Below, one piece after another: positions 8,789 to 16,699 of a DNA stretch of 64,000 nucleotides (its first letter is position 1; each line of letters begins with the position of its first letter). The position numbers and the translations under genes are program-made. The DNA comes from Alphaproteobacteria bacterium (GTDB lineage: Bacteria; Pseudomonadota; Alphaproteobacteria; UBA9219). Under the pieces are notes generated by a model. The model saw nothing but the letters and a program-made list of their open reading frames with translations. It searched no databases and was not told the origin of the DNA. The stretch lies in the NCBI GenBank assembly GCA_028866275.1, contig JAGWIK010000012.1:1-64000 (forward strand), read 5' to 3'.

Positions 8789-10320
8789 CCGGGAACAACA
8801 ACATCAAAACATCGGGTGTAATTGCCATGTCTAAATCCACGCTTCCCCGCATCGCCTTCTGCACCACCTGCAAAGGCCGCGCCCACCATTTGGCCAAAAC
8901 ATTGCCGCAGAATATGCGCAACAATGCCGATTATCCGAATGCCGTCTTTGTCGTGCTTGATTACAACAGTACCGACGGTCTTGGCGATCATATGCGCCGC
9001 ACTTTTGCGGCCCCAATGGCAAGCGGAAGGCTGGCCTATTATCACAATCCGGAACCGCAGCAATTCCATATGGCGCATGCCAAGAATATGGCCGCCCGTG
9101 CCGGGATTAGGGAAGGGGCAGATGTTCTTGTTAATCTCGACGCCGACAATCTGACGGGCGCCGGATTTGCGTCATATGTTGCCGAGGAATTCATACGCGC
9201 GCACGAATCCGAAGACGCCATTTTCCTGAGAGCGGGCGAGAATCATGAAGGGCCCGGTGGCGGTGTAAGCACAAAAATGCCGCAAGGGTGCGGCGGCAGA
9301 ATTGCCATCACGGCACATGCCTTCATGTTGACCGGCGGATATGACGAAGACGAAGCGTTCCGGCGCTGGTCGCCAGATGATAAGGATTTTGCTCTACGTC
9401 TGACTAATCTTGGTTTTGTGCGGCATGGCATGCCGGATCGGTTTAAGAAAGCGATTGGGCATAGTCAGGACTCGCGGCTGGCCGGATATGACATGCTCGA
9501 CAGGCAAAATATGGGGGAAATATTCCACTCCATTATGGAGGGGCGTCAAAATATGACCGTTGCCAACAATGGCCGAATGGGAATGGGCGTCGTCTACAAG
9601 AATTTTGATCCAGATCCTATTATGTTTGACGCTCTGCCCACACGCATATTCGGTGTCGGGATGCACAAAACGGCAACGACCTCCCTGGCTGCCGCTTTGG
9701 GAATTCTGGGATACGACACGGCCCATTGGGAGTCGCCAAGATGGGCGTTCAGAATCCATAGAGAGATGACGGCGCAGGGTCGGTCGCCTATGTTGGAACG
9801 GCATTATGCGCTGTGCGACCTTCCTATGCCTCTTCATTTTAAGGCGCTTGATAACGCCTATCCCGGTTCCAAATTTATTTTGACAACAAGGGATGAAGAA
9901 CCATGGCTGCAAAGCGTCCGCAATCACTGGCAAAGATATAGGAAAAAATGGGACAGGGACGGCTATTCGCACAAAATCCATGAAGCGCTTTATGGCCGCA
10001 CGGATTTTGACGAAGATGTTTTCCGTGCGCGTTATCGGGCGCATAACGAAGCGGTTATGAAACATTTTATGGGCCGTCCCGGCGATCTGGTCGTCATGAA
10101 TATGGATAGAGAGGCTGGGTGGCCGGAATTGTGCAGGTTGCTGGGACGTGCCATGCCCGGGCAACCTTACCCAAGAAAATTTGTTACGCCGCAACCGGAA
10201 CCGCAACCAAAACCCCAATGGAAACCGGCGGCGGCGGTCACGGTGCAAAGATCCGTTCCACCCCGCCCCGCCAACACGAACCTTCCCGCACCAAAGGAAA
10301 AAAACGTCCGCCCCGGTTAA
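8785..10320 (+). CDS. GT-A glycosyltransferase fused to sulfotransferase-like domain
   Basis: This 511-residue protein has two domains. Residues about 20-270 form a GT-A fold glycosyltransferase: IAFCTTCKGR at the start, VVLDYNSTDG, the metal-binding VNLDADN (Asp119 and Asp121), and an RRWSPDDKDFALRL acceptor-side segment. Residues about 288-470 start with IFGVGMHKTATTSL, a PAPS-binding 5'-phosphosulfate loop, and continue as a Sulfotransfer-type domain with ILTTRDEEPW as the likely 3'-phosphate region. The last 40 residues are Pro/Gln/Lys rich. It may glycosylate and sulfate one acceptor. An internal Met at residue 15 is an alternative start, but the 4-base overlap with the preceding gene favours 8785. 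Confidence 0.8.
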   Translation: MTGNNNIKTSGVIAMSKSTLPRIAFCTTCKGRAHHLAKTLPQNMRNNADYPNAVFVVLDYNSTDGLGDHMRRTFAAPMASGRLAYYHNPEPQQFHMAHAKNMAARAGIREGADVLVNLDADNLTGAGFASYVAEEFIRAHESEDAIFLRAGENHEGPGGGVSTKMPQGCGGRIAITAHAFMLTGGYDEDEAFRRWSPDDKDFALRLTNLGFVRHGMPDRFKKAIGHSQDSRLAGYDMLDRQNMGEIFHSIMEGRQNMTVANNGRMGMGVVYKNFDPDPIMFDALPTRIFGVGMHKTATTSLAAALGILGYDTAHWESPRWAFRIHREMTAQGRSPMLERHYALCDLPMPLHFKALDNAYPGSKFILTTRDEEPWLQSVRNHWQRYRKKWDRDGYSHKIHEALYGRTDFDEDVFRARYRAHNEAVMKHFMGRPGDLVVMNMDREAGWPELCRLLGRAMPGQPYPRKFVTPQPEPQPKPQWKPAAAVTVQRSVPPRPANTNLPAPKEKNVRPG

Positions 10321-10340
10321 ATCGACAGGAAAGGATCCGC

Positions 10341-10817
10341 ATGTCTGTCATTTTGTTCGTCGATCACGAACTGACGATACACGAATTTCTGCCTTATGCC
10401 GCGCAGCGTGCCGGACATATTGTCTACAGAGCCGACAGCATCGCGGCGGCATTGGAGCATTTTTCCCGCTATAGGCCCGATCTGATCGTTATCAGCGACC
10501 GCCTGCCTGGTAATGAAATCCCGGACAAAGGCGGTTTCGAGCTGGCGCGCCGCGCCGGTCTTCTCGGTTTCGAGAGCGGCAATATCATCATGCTCAGCGA
10601 TATCGGGGTCAAGGACATGATGTTGTTGAAAGACATGCTCGGCGAAGCCGGCCTTGACGGCGTGCATTTCTGTCAGATCAGGGCCGGCTATCTGCCTTTC
10701 CTGCGTACTATGCAAAATATTCTTGGCGTTTCGTCCGGCGTTGCGCAGCCTCTTTCCTGTCTCGATCCCTTTACCCGATCTGATCTCCTGCAAAACCGTA
10801 AATCACCATGGGCGTGA
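10341..10817 (+). CDS. Degenerate response-regulator receiver protein
   Basis: This 158-residue protein has a CheY-like pattern: ILFVDHE for strand 1 and the acidic pocket, PDLIVISDRLPG for strand 3, and IIMLSD for strand 4. Aligned on the LP that follows the phosphorylation site, the acceptor position is Ser with an Asp one place later. The usual Lys before the final strand turn is not evident (HFCQIRAG). It is therefore probably a pseudo-receiver that binds a partner without normal phosphorylation. No output domain follows. AGGAAAGGA upstream supports this start. A second receiver fragment lies 48 nt downstream. Confidence 0.65.
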   Translation: MSVILFVDHELTIHEFLPYAAQRAGHIVYRADSIAAALEHFSRYRPDLIVISDRLPGNEIPDKGGFELARRAGLLGFESGNIIMLSDIGVKDMMLLKDMLGEAGLDGVHFCQIRAGYLPFLRTMQNILGVSSGVAQPLSCLDPFTRSDLLQNRKSPWA

Positions 10818-10865
10818 GTGTCGCCTGATTTTATCGACCGCCATTCATGAACCGGAGAGAAATCC

Positions 10866-10937
10866 ATGCCGCAAGTTCTTTTAGTCGATGACGAGCCGAG
10901 TTCCCCAATGCTGCGCCCCTTGCCTGTGGTGGTGTGA
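10866..10937 (+). pseudogene. Receiver-domain remnant, 23 codons
   Basis: An ATG preceded by GGAGAGAAAT opens a frame reading MPQVLLVDDEPSSPMLRPL before a stop at 10935-10937. VLLVDDEP is the classic first strand and acidic pair of a response-regulator receiver, but nothing receiver-like follows in any frame before the next gene at 10941. It looks like the surviving 5' end of a second receiver gene, deleted internally. It could still be translated as a coupling leader for the 782-aa gene. Confidence 0.6.
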
Positions 10938-10940
10938 CGC

Positions 10941-13289
10941 ATGACCGCGCAATCAACCTGTTCCCCATCATTTGCGACGACAGCTGCGACCGTGGCCTAT
11001 CCGCCGGGATCCACTATCGTCGATCAGGTATTCAAAACGCTGGCGCGCGAAGCCGGCTATGCCGCCGGCCTTTTCGAATTCACCGGCATCGGCAACGACA
11101 ATGAACAATATTTCGATAAAGACGCGCACCCGGAGTCCGAAGTTATCAAACATCTGGTTGCGCTCGGCACCGCCGTTCTTCTCAATCGGTATCGTGGTCT
11201 CGGCTTGTGGTACAAGCCTGAATCTATTACCAGCGGATTGCTGGCGCACGAAGTCGCCGACGGGATCAATCAGGGCCGCCGTGCCGCGGGGCGTGGCGAT
11301 CTTATCCCGTCGACCTATGACCTTGGTTCCAGAATCGGCAAGGATCGTTTGCGCCACGAAGTGATAGGTCCCAACCGTTTTGTCAATCTGATGCGTTCCC
11401 ATCACGCGCAGAAATTAATGCCTTATGTCTATCTGGTTGTGCCGTTGATGCTGGAAAGCGCGGTGCGCGAACTGGTCAACAATCCCGCGCTCAGCGGCAT
11501 GCAGGAGTATGAAGAAGAAGCCTTTATGCTCGAATGGCGTATGGTTATTCGTCATTGCCGCGGCATGCTGGTCGATGGCGATCCCAGATTCTCGCGCAAT
11601 TCGATTTGGGAAGTCGTGGAAGGCGTGCTGATTCAAGCCGGATTGATGCCGCCGCGCCCCGAGGCCGACATGGACATTCTTGATGCCAATCTCAGGCCCA
11701 TGACCCTGCTTGACCATGCGCGGGATATGGCCGAATGCCTGCGCTATCAGCTCGGCAAGGGGTTCGAGCCGCGCGAGGCCGCCAGCGCTTTGGCGATGTT
11801 TCGTACGATCGACGTTATGTTGCGTGCGAATGATCCGCGTCTTGCGTACGCCAACGCGGCGCTGCGCGACCGTCCGCCTGTCGAATTGGCGGCGATGGAC
11901 GATTTATATGAAGAAATCGATTCGCTGATTTGCGCCTATGCCGCAGGCTGGCTGCGCGACCCCGATGATCTGCTGCCGCTTTACGGCGCGGCTTATTATG
12001 CGGCCCGAAAACGCGAAATGAAGACGGGCGATCTTCATCGGCCTTTAAGCGCCGGCGTGCGGCGCGAGATGAAAAAATATGCCAACGATGTGGTTAAGCG
12101 CAAAGGCGCGATTGTCCGCGGCAAGCTTAGCGACGAAAACCGCTTTCTCTCGAACCATACACAGACGCCGAACCAGCGCCGCTTTGATCCGGATAATGCG
12201 CCCTTTGCGCCGTGCTGGCACGCCGTTATGTTCGAAGACAAATTGTTCGACCGGTTGCAAGCGTGGGAACAAGCGGTTCTGCCGTTTATCATCGGCTATG
12301 CGGAGGCCGTGCAATATCCCGCCGAAGAACCAATGGCGACCATGATCATTGCCGATTTGAAAGGCGGTGAAGCTGCCGCCCAAGCCGCCGCCGAACGCGG
12401 CGTTACCGATATCAATGAATTGCACGGCGTCATGGGGCGCAGCGCGCGCATGATCGAAAGGGCCAATCGTGCATGGGTCGAAAAGACCGAACACGACCTT
12501 ATTAACGACAGGCCCCATCGCGTTTTTATCAGCACGCTTGATCTGCTTCATGACGCGAAACTCATCGACATGTTCCGCAAAGCCTGCCCGAGTTTCATTA
12601 TGGCGCGCGGATCCAATGCAACCAGCCCGTTGTTCCGCCTCGTTTACGCGATGAAAACCCTCGAACGCAACGCCGACGAAGCGATTTTCCAGAAAGGCTG
12701 GGAACATCGCGATTATACGGTGCAGTTGCGGGTGCATGCGCGCCTGATTCAGGCGGGATTGATCGACCGCCCCATCACGGGGGGCATCGCGCTTCAGGTC
12801 TATACTGGCGATAATAAGAATGCACAGGATTCCATGCTGGTCGATGTGTCGGCTTTGACGCGCAAGCTGGAAAAATGCGCCGCCGCCGGTGTGCGCGCTC
12901 CCGAACAGGCATTGGCGCTGATCCGGTTGCTGGCGCTTGACGATCTGATCGTCGATACCCGTCTGGGCGAGGGCGCGGTCAGGATCGACCCCCATGCCGG
13001 TTGCGTCAGCTGGATGGATTATGACAGCGATGCGTTTCTGAAAATACGCGCCCGCGCCATGGATGTGTTGGCGGCGCGCCCCGAATTATGGGCGGTGGAT
13101 CGTGAACGGCTGGTCGCCGAAGCGGGCAAAGACGACGCGCCGCCGCGGCAGCAGGCGATCAAGGTTCAGAACCGGCTTATGGAAAAATATATGCGGGCGA
13201 TGGAGGCCGGATCAGGGCGGCAGGCAGTGCGCAAGGCGCGGCCGGGGATAAGAGGCAGGGCGCATGTTTTTAACGGTCCTCAACAATAA
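10941..13289 (+). CDS. Large unknown protein, first gene of the giant-nuclease triad
   Basis: This 782-residue protein matches no family I know. It is mostly charged and helical, with no signal peptide or transmembrane segment. Acidic and aromatic patches such as EYEEEAFMLEWRM and a late WMDYDSDAF are notable; no nuclease, ATPase or helicase motif was found. A GNDNEQ element near residue 52 echoes the NDN motif of its neighbours. Its stop is 11 nt before the next start, which has a strong AAGGAGGT ribosome site, so it shares an operon with the RNase J-like and ExoI-like genes. A scaffold, RNA-binding or regulatory subunit of a nuclease complex is plausible but unproven. Confidence 0.7.
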   Translation: MTAQSTCSPSFATTAATVAYPPGSTIVDQVFKTLAREAGYAAGLFEFTGIGNDNEQYFDKDAHPESEVIKHLVALGTAVLLNRYRGLGLWYKPESITSGLLAHEVADGINQGRRAAGRGDLIPSTYDLGSRIGKDRLRHEVIGPNRFVNLMRSHHAQKLMPYVYLVVPLMLESAVRELVNNPALSGMQEYEEEAFMLEWRMVIRHCRGMLVDGDPRFSRNSIWEVVEGVLIQAGLMPPRPEADMDILDANLRPMTLLDHARDMAECLRYQLGKGFEPREAASALAMFRTIDVMLRANDPRLAYANAALRDRPPVELAAMDDLYEEIDSLICAYAAGWLRDPDDLLPLYGAAYYAARKREMKTGDLHRPLSAGVRREMKKYANDVVKRKGAIVRGKLSDENRFLSNHTQTPNQRRFDPDNAPFAPCWHAVMFEDKLFDRLQAWEQAVLPFIIGYAEAVQYPAEEPMATMIIADLKGGEAAAQAAAERGVTDINELHGVMGRSARMIERANRAWVEKTEHDLINDRPHRVFISTLDLLHDAKLIDMFRKACPSFIMARGSNATSPLFRLVYAMKTLERNADEAIFQKGWEHRDYTVQLRVHARLIQAGLIDRPITGGIALQVYTGDNKNAQDSMLVDVSALTRKLEKCAAAGVRAPEQALALIRLLALDDLIVDTRLGEGAVRIDPHAGCVSWMDYDSDAFLKIRARAMDVLAARPELWAVDRERLVAEAGKDDAPPRQQAIKVQNRLMEKYMRAMEAGSGRQAVRKARPGIRGRAHVFNGPQQ

Positions 13290-13300
13290 GGAGGTAGTAA

Positions 13301-16300
13301 ATGAGTGAAGGGAATTCCCTGACTCTTTCGAAAAAATACTTCCTGACCCAGCTTGGGTTCGACCACGACTCCGCCGCTAATGGCTGGCCCTCCACGATTA
13401 AACTTGCCGTTGGCGGCGTTGATCCGCGTACGCGCGGCGCGGTGGCGGTTTCTTCCGAACTAACCTACAACGCCGCCGCGCAGCGCATCGAATTGACCAT
13501 AGATCGCTGGCGCATGCGCCCCAACGGCGAACAGTTGCGGCACAATTTGTTTCAATTCACTTTTGTCGAAGCCGCCAACGATAGCATTGTGCCGCAATCT
13601 CTGTGGGTGATGGGGCGGCCGCTTTACGATGCCGGACGCGACGGCGACCCGCTGGCGGTTTCGGCGGGCGTAATGCGCAACGTCGCGACGGGCCGTTCGG
13701 CCGCCAGCTACATCATCCGTGCGCTGCGCCGCGATGAATTGCCCGAAACCGCCAGAATATTCCGGGAAACCGGCCTGCCCGAAGCGATGGGCGAGAATCT
13801 GCCTTTGGTCGGGCAGAGCACGAATGGCGGTTTCGATTTCGACGTGTTCGAAGCTTATGCCAAACCCGCCAATGACGATTTAATCCTGCCCGCCGATATG
13901 GCCAGAGCCTTGCTGGGGGAAGACACCAACAGTATCGATGCGCATCAACGTCTGGGGCGGGAACGCATCACCACTGCCGTTCATCCGCAAAACCGCAGCG
14001 AATTCGCCGCGCGTTATGTGGCAGCCAATGACAATGACGGCGAAAGCGGCGCAGTGGCCAGTTCGATCACCATCGAACCGATCGCCATCCCTGACGATAT
14101 GCGCGCCGTCGCCATTCCCGAATTCTCGTCGATGAGGTTGGAGCCGTCAAGCAACGACAATCGCCGCATTTTGCAGGAATTCAAATTTCTCGGCGTCGAT
14201 ATCCTACGTGTCGATCACGATTTGCGCATGAAGGTCATTGGCGTGGTCAACCGCGCCAAGCAGGCGTTACGCCGTCGCGATTATCCGCGCATTCTGGATT
14301 ACGCCGCCGAATATGATTTGCTGGGCTGGATCGATGCCGTCAATGCCGCCGATCTCGCCGATCCGCCGCCGCCCGAAGGGCGCATGGTGGTGGAATCGAA
14401 AGGCGGCAACAACACGGCCGACGATATCGCCGAAGGATACAGCCACCAGCCCAACGGCAATTGTAAAGTCATCGAGATGCAGTGGCTCGATCGGGAAGGT
14501 CGGCTGCGCCATGTCGGCGCGCTTCACGATATCGGTCTGTTCCTGCCGCCGCATGATGTCGCCAATGAAGGCGCCGTCGCCGATGTCGTCGAGGAACTGG
14601 CTTATATTCGGGATATCTTTCTGACGCATCGCCATCTCGACCATATTGACGGCGCCATTCCTTATATCGCCAAGGGTTATTTCAAGGGCAAAATTATTCA
14701 CGCCGCGCCCGAAGTCCTTCGGGCTTTGCGCGAAAAACTCAACGCATTCGAAATCCCCGCTGAATATCATCCGGCCTATGATGCGCTTCAGGGTCGCGGC
14801 TGGGTGCATATTAAAGATGACGACGGCATTGTCCGGTTGTCCGTCGGTTACAGCGTCGACGGCACGCCGCATACCGCGCGTTCCACGCCTTTCATCTATG
14901 TGGCGCGCAATGGCTCCGAAGTCATTGACAGCTATCTTAACCCGGGTGACATGCGTTTCGGCCGCCACAATGCCGAAGGCTATCGGGGATTCAAGCCTGA
15001 CGCCGATTATCTCGACAAATATTTTTTCCAGCATTGGCAGGAATTATTGCTGGCCGACGATCCCTCGATCGACGCCTCGGTATTGCAGTTTCCCACACTG
15101 CGCATGGATATCGACGGCACCTCGATCCGCAAACCCGGTTTCGCGCCGACCGACTGGGAATGCGAAGAAAATCAATACGAATTATTCGAGGTTCTGAACG
15201 ATATTCTGCCCGGCCGGTTAAATGCCGTTGGCCAGATCAGCACCAATGAAATGGGGTTTGAACATCGCTTGCGTCTGGCCACGCGCTTGGGCCGCGACGT
15301 CACCGCATCCGGCGCCAATATGGAACGAACGGCACGCACCGCCAACGTCATGGGGGTCAACAAATTGCGGGTCGAAGTGCAGAAGACTAAAAACAATCAA
15401 GCCTATCTTGATTACGTTTTCCGTCAACGCATTGATAAACGCTTGCGGGATTTGCGGTCGCAAATAGATGGAACCGCTGAAGGTAAGGAAAGAACGAGGC
15501 TTGAACGCGAATGGGCGGTTGAAACGCGCGTCCTGGATTATTTTGAGCAATTGTGCCTTGTCAAACAGTCCAATCGCCGTTTTGAGATGCGTGATAAGCT
15601 TGAAGCCGCGTTTGCCGGGGAATACGGCGAACACCGGCATCTCGGGTCTATCTATACGGCTATTGCCGCGAAATCCTCGCGCCGCATGCTGCGCCAGCCG
15701 GAATGCTGGTTGACGCTTGAAACCGGAACGCAAGGCACCAATGTTGAAATCGATTCCAGCATGTCAAAGCGGTCTTACGGCGCATCGCGTTTCGATATGC
15801 CGGCCGGCAGCAAGCCGAGCGCGCGCCCCATTCCGCCGCAGAAAACCATTTTATGTTTGTCGCAGGTTGCCATTCCCGGTAATGACAAAAAACAGCGCGA
15901 TCTGGTTTCCCGCCATGTCATGCGCGGCTATGCCGTTGTGCTTGCCACGCATGATGGTTATGAAATCCACGGGCTTTCCCTCCATGATATGAACCGGGTT
16001 TTCCGGGCGTTGAATGCCATCGGCCACGGCGCGGAAATAGAAAACGATGCGTATCTTAAAATAAACGGCAGGCCAATTCACGCTCCCGGCCACGGTTTCG
16101 CGGGGGATACGGAAGAATGGCTCAGGCTGGTCAAACCGATTTTCCCGATGCTGCAACATACCGGCGACCCGCTGGCCTTCCCCGAACTTCGCGAAATGTC
16201 GATGAAGATTCTGGGCCGCACCGCTTATTATTTCGATAATTTCTGTCGCGTGACGACGCAAAGAACGGATGATGCGTTGGGCTGGCTGGTTAAAACCATG

Positions 16301-16699
16301 GGGCGTTCGTGCCCGTCGATTATCCGCTTCATTATCGATCGCAAATCGCGCGAATATCACGGCGGCCATATCGAAGCCGAACGCATCACTAACATGAACG
16401 GCGCGGCAAGCCACCGCCATGACGGATTCATGGCGTCGGTCACGCGTGACGGTGTCTATCGCCGCCAGTTTGCCACCCTCGACGGCGAAGCGGCGCGACG
16501 GCGTGCGGCGCTGCGCAAGGGTGCGCCGCCGCAACCTGTCGCCTACAACCGAAAAGCGCCCGCTCCTGAACAACGTTATCGCGGCCCCGACCGCCCCGGC
16601 GCGCACAGGCGCAATCTGCCGATGAAACCCGGCGCGCGGTTGCGCCTGACGCCGGGTGATTATCTGAAGCTGTTAAAATTATCGGGGCCGAAGCCATGA
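13301..16699 (+). CDS. Giant RNase J-like metallo-beta-lactamase/beta-CASP protein
   Basis: This 1132-residue protein has an RNase J-type core at about 390-960. The metal motif THRHLDHIDG gives His443, His445, Asp447 and His448. GTPHTARSTP supplies His524 (RNase J motif 3), and PGDMRF supplies Asp550 (motif 4). The beta-CASP part follows: ISTNEMG plus LGRDVTASGANMERTAR, then ETGTQG near 807, VAIPGND, and APGHGF with His931. All metal ligands expected of an active enzyme appear present. It differs from the usual length of about 550 by a 390-residue N-terminal extension, a basic insertion at about 690-790, and a basic C-terminal tail. It overlaps the next gene by 4 nt. RNA 5'-end nuclease activity is inferred. 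Confidence 0.8.
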   Translation: MSEGNSLTLSKKYFLTQLGFDHDSAANGWPSTIKLAVGGVDPRTRGAVAVSSELTYNAAAQRIELTIDRWRMRPNGEQLRHNLFQFTFVEAANDSIVPQSLWVMGRPLYDAGRDGDPLAVSAGVMRNVATGRSAASYIIRALRRDELPETARIFRETGLPEAMGENLPLVGQSTNGGFDFDVFEAYAKPANDDLILPADMARALLGEDTNSIDAHQRLGRERITTAVHPQNRSEFAARYVAANDNDGESGAVASSITIEPIAIPDDMRAVAIPEFSSMRLEPSSNDNRRILQEFKFLGVDILRVDHDLRMKVIGVVNRAKQALRRRDYPRILDYAAEYDLLGWIDAVNAADLADPPPPEGRMVVESKGGNNTADDIAEGYSHQPNGNCKVIEMQWLDREGRLRHVGALHDIGLFLPPHDVANEGAVADVVEELAYIRDIFLTHRHLDHIDGAIPYIAKGYFKGKIIHAAPEVLRALREKLNAFEIPAEYHPAYDALQGRGWVHIKDDDGIVRLSVGYSVDGTPHTARSTPFIYVARNGSEVIDSYLNPGDMRFGRHNAEGYRGFKPDADYLDKYFFQHWQELLLADDPSIDASVLQFPTLRMDIDGTSIRKPGFAPTDWECEENQYELFEVLNDILPGRLNAVGQISTNEMGFEHRLRLATRLGRDVTASGANMERTARTANVMGVNKLRVEVQKTKNNQAYLDYVFRQRIDKRLRDLRSQIDGTAEGKERTRLEREWAVETRVLDYFEQLCLVKQSNRRFEMRDKLEAAFAGEYGEHRHLGSIYTAIAAKSSRRMLRQPECWLTLETGTQGTNVEIDSSMSKRSYGASRFDMPAGSKPSARPIPPQKTILCLSQVAIPGNDKKQRDLVSRHVMRGYAVVLATHDGYEIHGLSLHDMNRVFRALNAIGHGAEIENDAYLKINGRPIHAPGHGFAGDTEEWLRLVKPIFPMLQHTGDPLAFPELREMSMKILGRTAYYFDNFCRVTTQRTDDALGWLVKTMGRSCPSIIRFIIDRKSREYHGGHIEAERITNMNGAASHRHDGFMASVTRDGVYRRQFATLDGEAARRRAALRKGAPPQPVAYNRKAPAPEQRYRGPDRPGAHRRNLPMKPGARLRLTPGDYLKLLKLSGPKP

